Origin: Corticium candelabrum
Lineage: Eukaryota > Porifera > Homoscleromorpha > Homosclerophorida > Plakinidae
Reading direction: 5' to 3'
NCBI RefSeq assembly: GCF_963422355.1
Contig: NC_085087.1
Location: 648,821-712,820 of the forward strand
Length of the DNA: 64,000 nucleotides
Positions 42,765-54,710 of this stretch are shown piece by piece. The notes under the pieces are model-generated. The model saw only the letters and a program-made list of their open reading frames with translations. It was not told the origin of the DNA and ran no database searches. The translations under genes and the position numbers were made by a program. Position 1 is the stretch's first letter. Each line of letters begins with the position of its first letter.

Positions 42765-43742
42765 TTTTTATATTTTACCCACTAACAGTGGGCAAACAAA
42801 TCACACATTCTCCCACATAACATTGTCAACATTACAGATGGCTAGTCTGTCCAAAATCAGTTTAGCATTATACCGCCCAAGACTAAAAGAAAGTTGTTGC
42901 AGTAAATGCTGGATAGCTTTAGAGACCGTTGTCCCTGTAGTTAAAACAGTTCTTCTTGCTATAATTTTTAAAATCTCTAAAGAACTACGAGACCAAATGG
43001 CCAGTTTCTCTACAACTAGAGAATAGAAGTCACATCCAGCTGCGTTAACTTCATCTTCATACCGTGCAATCATCTCGGAGTCTCCTCCAGCAGCTGCAGC
43101 TCCTGGTTGGGTGGCTGATTCTAAGAGATATGATGCCTGTAGGGAATTCCTCACAGTCACATCAAAATATGCACCTGGGCCCTGCAGGAAGTCAAGATGA
43201 AACACATCCCCTGGTCTGGCATTGTTGTGGCTGTTGCACCGTTGCTCCTTCTTGCAGTCGCGATTGTCAACAAGAACTGTGTTGAAAATGACATCACAAA
43301 GTGTGTCATGCCTTTTATTTCTTAGTGAGCCATGACCACAACCCAAGACATGATCTCCATGTGTATCAATGACAGTACCACAAGGACACCTAACGGATGA
43401 AGTAGGAGATAAAAACACAGGAATGCCAAGCCACATACAAAGAGCAACCATAAATTCCTGAGGAGACATGACCAGGCCCAATTTCTGGTTAGGTATTGCC
43501 ATAAGCCATGCCCCGGAATGTCTGGCGGAGACTGAGTTGAGACGTGCTTTATCTCATAAGTCACTTTCAGTCTTGATTTTCTGTAGCAGTGATGAGTCAA
43601 GAACGGCTTGGAAGTCGCGTTGTTTAGAAGCCTTGAAATCAATATCCTCACAGTGTGACAGTACAGTCCTTACAATCCCTCGAGTTGGTAGATCACCAGG
43701 AACTATCAAATTCTGGTCAAATAAGGTGAGGTTGACGTGCTC
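42765..43742 (-). mobile_element. 5'-truncated (TA)n-family retrotransposon
   Basis: Minus-strand copy whose 3' UTR (TGGGTAAAATATAAAAAAAA) runs into the (TA)n array. It contains the endonuclease frame 43502-42801 and, upstream after a frame change at about 43550, the linker (HVNLTLFDQNLIVPGDLPTR). Homology to the fragment at 38.7-38.8 kb stops near 43742, just before the long-TIR DNA transposon. Confidence 0.75.
42801..43502 (-). CDS. Zinc knuckle and endonuclease domain, (TA)n-family retrotransposon
   Basis: A 233-codon open frame. It starts within AIPNQKLGLVMSPQEF (in-frame coding continues upstream with HSGAWLM), then CPCGTVIDTHGDHVLGCGHG (CCHC knuckle), NKRHDTLCDVIF with R-H-D, NNARPGDVFHLDFLQGPGAY followed by FDV (nuclease core), and a C-terminal QLSFSLGRYNAKLILDRLA. 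In R2-like elements these domains bind and nick target DNA. The RT is missing through truncation. Confidence 0.8.
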   Translation of the reverse strand: MAIPNQKLGLVMSPQEFMVALCMWLGIPVFLSPTSSVRCPCGTVIDTHGDHVLGCGHGSLRNKRHDTLCDVIFNTVLVDNRDCKKEQRCNSHNNARPGDVFHLDFLQGPGAYFDVTVRNSLQASYLLESATQPGAAAAGGDSEMIARYEDEVNAAGCDFYSLVVEKLAIWSRSSLEILKIIARRTVLTTGTTVSKAIQHLLQQLSFSLGRYNAKLILDRLAICNVDNVMWENV

Positions 43743-43832
43743 ATTGTAAAACAAGTAACAATAGGTTTTGATTGATTGCCTAAATGACGCCTCACTACTG
43801 CATCTTGTAACATTTTCTAGATGGTAATAAAC

Positions 43833-45379
43833 AATATTTAGGGGTGGAGCTCCTAAAGCATGTGCAATCTCAATGGTAACACGCACCTTTCGCCGATCTT
43901 GCTGTACACAACGTCCACATTGCCGGGTCTGCTTCTGGACCGTAGATCATCTTGCTGTTGACTAGGCTTTGTAAGTAAGTTCACTACGTACCATTTCGTG
44001 CATCTTGTGAGAGACTTTGCCTGCGTACAGACGCGTAGGAAGTCATTTCTTGAGTACGACTTCTCAAGGGTAAGAGACTGCTGTTCAAGCTGAAGACTCC
44101 TGATTCACACTCTGAACAGATACACGTAGAGTTGAAGCACAGCTTACTCATTATCTAGTGATAGATTAGTTTTAGCAAGTGAAATAATGCCACCTGGGAA
44201 CCCATTTGGGGTAACCAGACATGTAGTACGTTCTGCATTGTTTCTGGGCAGTCTATCTTGCTTCTGTATATATGTGATTGGCCAAGTCAAAGATGTTACT
44301 GTGATAACTTGCACTCAATATGTACTGACGCGGATCAGAGTACAGTACACGTACACTACAGTCTGCTTATTAGCACTAGCTGCCCGCTAGCCTACAAGTC
44401 CCAGCAACAGTTACGTCTAAAGTAACACAACACACACGCACTAGCTATTCCATAGCTGTAATGTCTAAATCAGAAAGCAGAGATTGTTCTACCTCATTCA
44501 CAGGTGCAGTTGATCAAGACATGTATATAGTCTAGTAATCATGCAGAAGTGAAGATGTTGATTGTCGAAAATGTCACTGAGGCTGAAGCTGATGGTTTAC
44601 ATTGGATAATAGAACAGCAAGCAAATAAAATATTGGAACTTGAAACAAGATTAGATTTCTCAAGTAAGACCTTGCATCTGCAAAGTCTGAGTTGCAAGGA
44701 ATCGCTGCTAAATAATAAAATCAAGTTTTACACAGGTTTTGTGTCAAGATATGTGCTTGATACAGTGTAGAGAGTTGGAGTTTGCTATTCCTCTGTATAG
44801 CAAACAAAGAATCGAACCAAGGCACATCAACTGATGTAAGCTCATGAGCTCATCGTCTTCCACGAAGGGTTGGATAGGCTAGACAAATTATTGCTGACTC
44901 TAGTTCGACAAGATACACAGTTTCACAGTTCCACAGTTCAAGAACGCTAGATGGGGAAAACAATTAGTCCTATTCAGCCACACAGTGCGTCACATTCGGA
45001 TACCCCGATTGGGTTCCCCTACCACAAAATCTTCACCTGATAAATCTTCCACCGCTAGATAATGAGTAGTCTGTGCTTCAACTCTACGTGTATCTGTTCA
45101 AAGTGTGAATCAGGCGACTTCAGCTTGAACAGCAGTCTCTTACCCTCGAGAAGCCGTACTCAAGAAATGGCTTCCTACGCGTCTGTACGCAAGCAAAGTC
45201 TCTCACAAGATGGATGAAATGGTAAGTAGCGAACTTACTTACAAAGCCTAGTCAATGGCAAGATGATCTATGGCTCAGAAGCAGACCCGGAAACGTGGAC
45301 TTTGTGACAGTGAGATCGGCGAAAAATGCGTTTTACCCTCGAGATTGTGCATGCTCTAGAAGCTCCGCCCCCAAATATC
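43833..45379 (+). mobile_element. DNA transposon with ~330-bp terminal inverted repeats, possibly ISL2EU-like
   Basis: Left arm 43833-44161 and right arm 45054-45379 are inverted copies (about 85% identical by eye), e.g. CTTTGTAAGTAAGTTC against its complement near 45230-45245. The ~890-bp interior includes a 73-codon frame at 44549-44769. No target duplication was resolved. It appears to interrupt a (TA)n-family retrotransposon. Confidence 0.72.
44549..44770 (+). CDS. Short transposase-like N-terminal fragment inside the long-TIR element
   Basis: 73 codons: ADGLHWIIEQQANKILELET looks like a coiled-coil helix and NNKIKFYTGFVSRYVLDTV resembles the KFYTGF segment found before the DDE domain of ISL2EU/Harbinger-like transposases. 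No catalytic domain follows before the right inverted repeat, so the element would be non-autonomous. Assignment rests on one short motif. Confidence 0.45.
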   Translation: MKMLIVENVTEAEADGLHWIIEQQANKILELETRLDFSSKTLHLQSLSCKESLLNNKIKFYTGFVSRYVLDTV

Positions 45380-45400
45380 GTCTATCCACAAATGACGTAG

Positions 45401-45402
<2 letters not shown>

Positions 45403-45473
<71 letters not shown>
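45403..45473. repeat. (CA)n microsatellite
   Basis: About 35 CA units between the long-TIR transposon and the foldback element at 45472-45736. Confidence 0.96.
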
Positions 45474-45476
<3 letters not shown>

Positions 45477-45736
45477 AATAGAAAAACTTCTTTCTCTGAA
45501 AAAAGAAATAGATGTAGGGATTGTATAAATAGAAACAAGATCTATAGATAATATGAACCAAAGACATCGTTATTGAATCCTTCCAACCCACTAAAGGTGA
45601 AATGTAGAGAATGTGGTTGTAAGGATTCAATAATGATGTCTGGATTTGGTTCATATTATCTAAATCTTGTTTCTATTACTTTTTATACAATCCCTACATC
45701 TATTTCTTTTTCAGAGAAAAGTTTTTATATTCTAGT
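45472..45736. mobile_element. Foldback MITE with ~120-bp arms
   Basis: Left arm from ACTAGAATAGAAAAACTT is repeated inverted at the right end (AAGTTTTTATATTCTAGT). The match continues through the GGGATTGTAT and GATTCAATAA segments almost to the centre, leaving a loop of only about 20-30 bp. There is no coding potential. Confidence 0.8.
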
Positions 45737-45924
45737 TTGGTAACTTCTCAAGAATGCAAAAGCACAATCTACTCTATTAATTAAACAAAGGTTCTATACC
45801 CTAACAAAAATACACATTTCCTAAATCATACTTGGTATACATGTACAGTCACATATCTCGAGCATGTGGATCTCAGGTTTACAGTGTGCTTGCAAAATAT
45901 GCAAAGAGCTTTGCAGTGCTTGTG

Positions 45925-46184
45925 CAGTGGCGTAGCTATGGGGTTCTTGGGAAGCTCTTGGGGTACATTACCCCCAAAAGTTATGAGCGCAGCTGCTCAT
46001 CTATTTTTTATAGTCTAATAGAGTCATTTTATGCACATAATTATACAGTACCAAAATGATATGTTGTTAGTTTGTAAATCTATACATATATACATATACA
46101 GTTAATTTTGAACAAATTAATATTAATTCTACACAAATTAATATTAATAATAACCCCAAGAATTTTGCTCTGCCTATGCCGCTG
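45925..46184. mobile_element. hAT-like MITE, 260 bp
   Basis: Ends CAGTGGCGTAG (45925-45935) and CTATGCCGCTG (46174-46184) are imperfect inverted repeats. The flanks GCTTGTG (45918-45924) and GTTTGTG (46185-46191) differ at one of seven positions and look like a target-site duplication. The interior is AT-rich and non-coding. Confidence 0.7.
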
Positions 46185-46273
46185 GTTTGTGTATAGGTTT
46201 GAATCAGACACATTACATGTAGTTGCAATAATACCACTACTAAATAAAACTGTTCTACTCACTTCAGAGCTAC

Positions 46274-46274
<1 letters not shown>

Positions 46275-46348
<74 letters not shown>
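46275..46348. repeat. (GT)n microsatellite, left flank of SINE
   Basis: About 37 GT units ending directly at the SINE head. A second GT array begins at 46771 where the SINE ends. Confidence 0.95.
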
Positions 46349-46350
<2 letters not shown>

Positions 46351-46767
46351 GTGCAATAGCTCAGTTACTCAGAGAGTCATCTTACCAAGTGTTTACATCT
46401 GAGAACTTGAAGGGTCGCAAGTTCAAGTCACAGTGATGACGAGCTATGGCATAATTTCCTTAATTAAGCAAGCAACTAACACACATTTGCTTCTCTCAAC
46501 TCAGGAGTATAAATGACTACCTGGTCATTGACTTAGGTCCTAAGCGGCCATCGGCTGTGACGTGACAACAGCCACTGAGGTCCTGGTGAGACTTCGGGTG
46601 CTCACACCACAGTTGGCTTCACAGGTCGGTGCTCCTGCAAGTGCCTGGCCCGGTTCCAGGAGTTTGCTAGCGCAGGCCAAGAGTTTCCTGAGTAGCGCAC
46701 AGGGCCCAGCTTAACAGCTGGGGCGTTACCTCTGAAAGGCAGCACCTGACGTTTAGGATTTAGAATT

Positions 46768-46770
<3 letters not shown>
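46349..46770 (+). mobile_element. tRNA-derived SINE inserted in (GT)n
   Basis: A 422-bp unit between two GT arrays. Its head GGTGCAATAGCTCAGTTACT carries an A-box-like TAGCTCAGT (46357-46365), and GCAAGTTCAAGTC (46417-46429) is a B box, about 50 bp apart as in tRNA genes. The body contains GC-rich non-coding sequence and the end reads GATTTAGAATTTAG. It shares no obvious body sequence with the R4-tailed SINE, so it is a second family. Confidence 0.75.

Positions 46771-46846
<76 letters not shown>
46771..46846. repeat. (GT)n microsatellite, right flank of SINE
   Basis: About 37 GT units ending GTGCGTGCGTGC. The sequence after it (46860-47260) shows no recognised feature. Confidence 0.95.
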
Positions 46847-46849
<3 letters not shown>

Positions 46850-47265
46850 CGTGCCTGGCCAGATGTATCTCCTCCGCCCCGACTACGATCTCTGCCAGAT
46901 TTGGCTCGCACAAGCCAAACATGCATGGGCTGACAGTGACGTGGCCGGATTCTCCGAGTGCATTGGGGTTCCCTCTCGAGGGATCAACCCCACCTAAAAT
47001 TTCTCGACGACGCAAATGCTACACCTTCCGGTTCATTCGAATGTACGCCCTCACCAGTCCGGTGTAGACTGTATGTGTCATCGTCCTTTGCAATGCTTCC
47101 AGGGATCAGCGATTTCTTGCCGATTGAAGCCACTTTGTGATATATTGCATTTCTCTCCAAATTCTGATTGCAATTGCACCAAATCCAACCTACGCATTTC
47201 CTGCACCGAGCGCTACACGGAAAGTGTGTTGATTTCTACCAAAACCCGACAAGAGCAAAGGCGGA

Positions 47266-47514
47266 TTTTTTATTCTCCACCAGCTAATCTGGTTGAGGTT
47301 GTGGACCTCTACTGGGTGAGGTAGTGTTTTTTATGTCTTCAACCAGAATCGGTGGAGCTCTACCAACCTCCACCAGCTAAATCTACAGCTGGAGTAGCTG
47401 GATTAGGTGGCTGAGCTCCACTGATTCTGGTTGAAGACATAAAGAAACACTACCTCACCCGTTAGAGGTCCACAATCTCAACCGTCTTATCTGGTGGAGA
47501 ATAAAGAAATGCGC
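47266..47514. mobile_element. Near-perfect hairpin/foldback element, ~120-bp arms
   Basis: The left arm (TTATTCTCCACCAGCTAATC...) and right arm (...TCTGGTGGAGAATAA) are inverted copies with few mismatches, centred near 47390 and almost without a loop. The core includes GTGAGGTAGTGTTT and its complement AAACACTACCTCAC. As RNA it would form a long hairpin. It is probably a MITE; no coding potential. Confidence 0.78.
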
Positions 47515-48009
47515 CCCAAGATTCAAACTCTTTCAGCACGAATTTCAAGCCGTATACAGGAGAGTAAGTACATGCACGTGACTTCCAAGATTTTGCTGCT
47601 CGGATGAGATACTCGATCCTTGGTAATTTCTCATAATGAGATATAATTGAACGGGATATAACTCTGAGAGATTTTTGTCTGGCTGCTAATTGTTAGAACA
47701 AAGCAAAAATGCATGTGAACAAGATATAATTAATGATAAATACTCAGAACGGGATACTCATGCAACAACATAAATTTTCATACAATGTTAAATCAATCTA
47801 ATAACTAAAAACTAATAATCTAATCTGCCCGTGCAAAGAATGGGCTATTCAGCTAGTACAGTATATGTTTGTGAGCCTGCATCAAGAGCAATTATGGGCA
47901 TGGTCACTAAGTCATTAAGGGCGTGATTATTATTAAAATTAGTGATGGTTGGTGCAAAATCCAAGCTAGGACCCTTACCTGTGTTTAACTCGAAGAACAT
48001 TGCACAGAC

Positions 48010-48465
48010 AGTAAGGCATGGCGCCAAGACTGTATGCATTGGAAGTGCTTTACAGCCAATTGGCTGGGGATATATATACCTTTGTCAGTGTAGATGACAT
48101 CATGAGAAAAGACCACTATATCAAGCTGGAGAAAAACATCAGGCAGTCCACAGAAAACTTGGCCTTCGGCGACAGCACTGGACCTTCCAGCAAGACAATA
48201 CTTCAAAACATAAGTCAAATTGGTCAAGAAATGGTTCCTGAACAACTTTTTGGAGTCACCCAGCCACAGTCTGGACCTAAACCTAATCGAGAGATCAAGG
48301 CCAGAGTGATGACAATAAAAATTTCCAACCTCAAGGATCTGAAGAACTTCACAAAGCAGGAGTCATCCAAAATCTCACTGCAGACATGTAAAGCAAAATA
48401 CAAAAACATCTGAAGACTATGATTGCAAATAAAGGCTCTGTCATTGATTGCTGAGAAAGGAAAAA
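48010..48465 (+). pseudogene. Tc1/mariner transposase C-terminal remnant
   Basis: Across plus-strand frames the sequence follows the C-terminal half of Tc1-type transposases: a WKCFTANWLGIYI segment, a degenerate QQDN-type segment near 48200, KLVKKWFLNNF, SLDLNLIERSRPE (for the usual SPDLNPIE), and at the end a K..L..ANKG-like tail near 48420-48440. It is heavily mutated and has no N-terminal part. Confidence 0.65.
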
Positions 48466-48809
48466 TAATTTTAGACATAAGCACTTTGTTAATCTGTTAG
48501 TTTGTACAGTCTTTTGTCACTGTACTTGTCATTTCCAGCTAAAGCAGACTTATTCCTCAACTTCAAAATTAATAATACCTTGCATTTGGCATGGGTATAA
48601 ATAGTTGAGGCATAACATAGGCTTGGTAAAACATCATAACATTTGTCCAGAAACAGTAGGTTATCACTTTGCTACTTGCTGCATCTGCATGTATAAACAG
48701 GCATCAAGTACCCTAGCTGACAGCAAATTGCCACTTTATGCTTCACTTTATGCATATGTATGTAAACTCAGTTGTTGGGTTGACTAAAGTTAAGTTGTCA
48801 TATACATAC

Positions 48810-48942
48810 CTCTTTCTCTGTCATCATCATTATCATCGTCGTCGTCATCATTGTCATCCTCATTCTCATCAGGTTCAGAAAATGCTCTCAAAAATTCAGC
48901 AAATGCACCATTGTTTTGTAGTAGTTCATTGTATGTTCCTAC
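48810..48942 (-). CDS. ABCC: ABCC transporter exon: end of NBD1 and acidic tract
   Basis: 133-nt minus-strand exon after a GTTAG acceptor and before GTATGTATA. It encodes VGTYNELLQNNGAFAEFLRA, matching the G-Y-ELL...GAFAEFL end of NBD1 in MRP1, and then a run of Asp/Asn/Glu (DENEDDNDDDDDDNDDD) before the split Asp codon shared with the exon at 34353-34675. The acidic run is encoded by an imperfect GAT/GAC trinucleotide repeat, so its length may vary between individuals. Confidence 0.93.
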
Positions 48943-49000
48943 CTAACAGAAAACACAACTAGCAATACATAAGTATGAATCAGCAACCATACAAACTGAC

Positions 49001-49084
49001 TTCTGAAATTATCCCCTCTGTAATGACTACCACTTGATCGCACTGAGGCAAAAATGATAAGCCGTGAGTAACAAACAGTCTGAC
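49001..49084 (-). CDS. ABCC: ABCC transporter exon: H-loop of NBD1
   Basis: 84-nt exon (28 codons) with a TGCAG acceptor and a GTCAGT donor, phase 0 at both ends. It encodes VRLFVTHGLSFLPQCDQVVV then ITEGIISE. The histidine of VTHG is the switch (H-loop) residue that contacts the ATP gamma phosphate. It corresponds to TRILVTHSMSYLPQ in MRP1. Confidence 0.94.
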
Positions 49085-50400
49085 CTGCACATTAACATTG
49101 AGTAAACACACAAGAGAGATAAACGATGCTGCTAGTAGAGTTTTAGTACAATTTATGTATAACACAAAAACTAATCTCTTCTCTATATGAGAGTACACCT
49201 TGCATATCTGCCATCTACACCGTTGTCTGCCTAGCTTGAAACAAAAAAAATTGTATTTGATTACCAATCAGCGAGTCTCTAAAAGTCTACTTAAAATTGC
49301 AAATAGAATGTCAGATACCTTTAAGTCATACGTTTGTTGGTTCAACTATGGCCAAGGATTTGAAAAGCAGAAGCACTACGAGGACATGTAGCACCAAAGA
49401 GGAACTAGAACAATGTAGCACCATTGTTGTTGACATTAGACCACACGAACGAGAAAGTAGTTGCATCTGTTTTCAGTCTTTATTATGGTGCACTACTAGA
49501 AAAAAAAGTAAGCACCATCGAGGTCCTCAAATGGAAAAGATAAAAGAACTCTAGAGTCCAAGGCCACAGCAGGGCATAGTATGAGAGGGTATGTCCTGGT
49601 AAATATAGAGGCTGCAGAAACCAAGCTGTGCCTATGGCAGTAAGTGTGTGTCAACATACATGTGGCCACATATATTTGCAGTGTCTGCGTGGGTGCCTGT
49701 TATGGTACAGTACACCTTTGATCAGTGATTTTCCTAAAATACATTTAATGCGTCCTGGGACGCAATTGAGGAGGTTGGGATGCAGATTTCAGACTGCAGA
49801 AGGCATCCTATTATGTGCATTCTTGTTTAATAAACTCATTACACCGGTGCTGTCTATTCCCCATAAGGTTGAGCTTCAAAAGTTTGTAATATTTTCGCTA
49901 CCTTTTGGACCTTCACAATGATTTTGAAATGGTTAGAATCCGCAGAGCCTAGCGTTTTTGTTTATTAGGTTATCTAAGCCCTTCTTACAAAGAAAACAGA
50001 AGGATTATTAAAACATTTGGATACAAAGGGTGGAGCTATGGTTATATCCAATTACCTTGCAAGACGTAAGTACTTACCCACCAGCAACTGGAACAGCTCT
50101 ATTGAGCACACCTACATGGTTTGACCTCTATTTCATAACTTACTTCCTTATGTGGAATAGACTGTAGTCTGTAGGTTACTAGCAAACGTGTTCTTTTTAC
50201 ATAATGCTAAACTGACTTTGCATATATCGCTTGCTCAAGTAACTGTTGACATACAAAGTGTAGCGTGCCGATTTGGTGAGTCTGGGCAATGAATAAACTT
50301 TTGGTAGCATGAGCTAGCCCATGTGCTGCTCTCGCTTCAACTTTAAACTTTGAAATGCCTCATTTCCGGATGCCTGTGTGAGATAGCTAGATAATCATAC
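49085..50400. other. ABCC intron sequence, no recognised feature
   Basis: No gene recognised. Short open frames at 49200-49920 lack motifs. Confidence 0.55.
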
Positions 50401-50409
50401 AGTAACGAA

Positions 50410-50620
50410 CACACAAACAGATGGAGTGCATGCACTCCTTCTGGCGGCAGGACTGGTCATACCAGTAACAAATGCTAGCTGTGAAAGAGGATTCTCTTGT
50501 CAGAATCGCATTATGACACAACGTTAACTATGGAACCGTTTGGGTTTGTCTGAAGAGAAAATTGACAGCTTGATGTGCAGTTCACTAGCTAGAAGGACCA
50601 CTAATGTATCAGTTTAATTT
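50410..50620 (+). pseudogene. hAT transposase C-terminal dimerisation remnant
   Basis: The plus strand reads LLLAAGLVIPVTNASCERGF followed by SCQNRIMTQR, a stop, then LWNRLGLSEEKIDSLM. This matches the conserved P-V-S/T...CERGFS..N.IKT..RNRL dimerisation segment of hAT transposases. Only this part is recognisable and it contains a stop. Confidence 0.72.
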
Positions 50621-52014
<1,394 letters not shown>

Positions 52015-52616
52015 CTAGAGTTGCAATGCAACAACAACACCAAAAATCACATAACACTGTTTGAATGATGTGTATCAATGCAATATATCTCAGCAATGGT
52101 GGTATTTCCAAACTAACAAAGCATAAACTGCCAATTATATCCGATTTTCATCTAAAGTTGGATAATTAAAAGAAACTGCTTATTTGTAGTCTATAATCAT
52201 TATAACATCTACCTGCTGCCATTATGTAAATTTACATCACACAAACCAAGTAGATGCTAGGATCTTCACTAAATCAATATTAATTGGCGAGCAAAGCAAG
52301 CTTCTCTCTTGTCTTGTCAATCTAGGTCGAGATATATTATATTTATATATTTATATGCATACGTCACCACTTGTCTTATGGATTTACAGCAAAACAAAAA
52401 GACAGATCGACAAAACACTGTGCCAGATGAATGCAATTTTGACTCCGTAACATATGCGCTAAAAATTGAATCAAGGGTTCCCTTTTGAGGGGTCGACTCA
52501 AATTACAATTTCTTGGCGAGAAGAGTGAAATGACTCTCAATTTCGCTCCCGTATGCAACTAAGAAGGAAATAAGACTGATGCACGACAAAAGAAATTGAA
52601 AGAAAAAGCTAGAAGA

Positions 52617-52890
52617 AAAAGTCTGTTTTCTGAATTTTCTTGCATTAGTTTTGACAGAAATTATTGCTACGCAACCATTGTTACATGACTACGCAACCAT
52701 TGTTACGCGACTACCTAAGTAAACGAGTGACACGAGTGAGACGATTGAAGCGCGAACGAAGAATTGAAGACAACGAGAAAAAGAGCAACTGAAAGTCTGT
52801 TTTCTGAGTTCCCGCATTTGTTTGACAGAAGCTATTGCTACGTAATGCAACCATTGTTACGTGAATAGGTAAAGACAGAACACCATCACT
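52617..52890. repeat. Diverged direct repeat pair
   Basis: A block starting AAGTCTGTTTTCTGA and ending ACGCAACCATTGTTAC is present near 52617-52715 and again near 52790-52870. The first copy has an additional internal duplication of CTACGCAACCATTGTTAC. Function unknown. The rest of 52015-53784 shows no gene. Confidence 0.65.
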
Positions 52891-53784
52891 CGCCAAACAC
52901 AATGCTAACCGAGAATTTACTAGTGTTTACTCCACAACAAGCATCCAATCAGAGCCAGGCTTACACAAATATATTAACGTCAACCTAAATTCATTTATGA
53001 TCATTACAAACATAAAAAGTCAAGCAAAACCTGCCTATGATCCTGAATGTAGGGTCAGCACATGCACAGTGCATCTTCTACAAAAATCTCAAACAACCAA
53101 CCAGGTTGCACCTATGTGTACTTACACTCTATGTGACTGCCTCAATCCAAATAAGATCCAACATGCTGTTGTTGGAATGTTGGGAGGCAACTACAACAGT
53201 ATAGTATACTTTGCTCAAGCAAGAGTTTGTGTTCCCTTTCACAAGTCTCTTGTACATTAAAAGAATTGCCAGCAACACTTTTGTGGGCTTCATAAATTAA
53301 AATTAAAAATTTTTCTCATCCAAATAAAGCTTGTCCCTACTTCAACATAGTCAAGTACATGAAGACAAATACAAGCAATGAGAAATCAAAAACAACTATC
53401 TTTGACAAAGTCTTTTGGGCTTGTTGTACACATGGTAAAAGACATTCCTTCAAAAACACTAAACAGCACATTAGTACGACATCAGTAGTCACTACTTCAA
53501 AAAAATTCTTACTATACACTGTTCACACAAGCTCCCGTATGCAACTATGCTAGTATGGCTCAGTACAACAATAGCTCACTAACAAGCTCAGGAAACCGTG
53601 CAGGTTTAACCATCCCCCGCTCTAGTATCTACGCTTTAACTAACTAACCACATTTCACTGAATGACGTTGATCTGCTTGGCTTGGCTCAGTTGCAATTTA
53701 AAATCATAGTATCCCAATATGAACAAGAACAAACAGTGTATAACAAACAGTAGGATAACAAATAATACTAATAATAGTAATAAT

Positions 53785-53800
53785 ATATATATATATATAA

Positions 53801-53838
<38 letters not shown>
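53785..53838. repeat. (TA)n, 3' flank of minus-strand retrotransposon
   Basis: Interrupted TA array (one ATGAT break near 53801) joined directly to the 3' UTR of the element at 53839-55990. Confidence 0.93.
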
Positions 53839-53840
<2 letters not shown>

Positions 53841-53853
53841 CAATACAACCAAT

Positions 53854-54666
53854 CTACAATACAGGCAAATCCCATAAACTAAAATTACTGTCATTATTGT
53901 CTAACAACAATCTACTTAGAATCAAGCGTGCATTATACGACCACAACTTAACTGACAATTGCTGCAACAAATTATTTAAAGACTGACTACAAGGAATAGA
54001 ATTAACAGAAACAGTTTTAGATGCTATAGTCTTTAATGTATTCAAGCTGACATCCGACCATGTCCCAAATGATTCGACTGCAAGTGGAAAGAAGAGAGCA
54101 CCAGATGAAAACACTTGGGTGTCGTACTTCATACACTTTGAAATTTCTCCTTCTAAGGCCGCAAAACCGGTGTTGCTTGCTGACAGTGACACAAATCTTT
54201 GCTGGAACAAATTACACACTGTTACATCAAAATAAGCCGGACGACCAAACAAAAAGTTTGGATGATAGACATCACCAGGTTGACTATAGTTCTCTGAAGA
54301 AGATCTTTGTTCACGTCGGGTTCCTTTATCGTGTACTAGCAAAGCTTGAAAAATAACATCTCTGAAAGCATCATGACATCTAGAATGTAAAGAAATCTTC
54401 CGGTAAACAAGAAGATGATCACCAAACTTATCCAATACTTGGCCACAAATGCAACAAACAGCATTTGGAGGTAAAGAAAACAGTGGAAGACCGAGCCAAA
54501 GGTGAACAGCCATCGTGAACTCATGACGACTCATGGCAAGCCCGAGATTGGGGTTGGGAATGGCTGTAAGCCATGCTCCGGCATGAGACTCAGAAATAGT
54601 GTTCAACCTGGCTTTGTCTGTAATAGAACAAGACTCCTTCAATAGATCAAAATCCCATTTGTCCAC
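53854..54666 (-). CDS. Zinc knuckle and endonuclease domain of (TA)n-family element
   Basis: 270 open codons: ITDKARLNTISESHAGAWLT (linker), CCICGQVLDKFGDHLLVYR (knuckle with the last Cys replaced by Tyr), HSRCHDAFRDVIF, NYSQPGDVYHPNFLFGRPAY followed by FDV (nuclease core with PN instead of PD), and C-terminal QLSVKLWSYNARLIL. The altered knuckle and nuclease residues suggest loss of activity even though the frame is open. Confidence 0.8.
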   Translation of the reverse strand: MDKWDFDLLKESCSITDKARLNTISESHAGAWLTAIPNPNLGLAMSRHEFTMAVHLWLGLPLFSLPPNAVCCICGQVLDKFGDHLLVYRKISLHSRCHDAFRDVIFQALLVHDKGTRREQRSSSENYSQPGDVYHPNFLFGRPAYFDVTVCNLFQQRFVSLSASNTGFAALEGEISKCMKYDTQVFSSGALFFPLAVESFGTWSDVSLNTLKTIASKTVSVNSIPCSQSLNNLLQQLSVKLWSYNARLILSRLLLDNNDSNFSLWDLPVL

Positions 54667-54710
54667 TTGACTCTGAAAAGAATGCTGAGAAGCAACGTTT
54701 ATGTCAGTGT

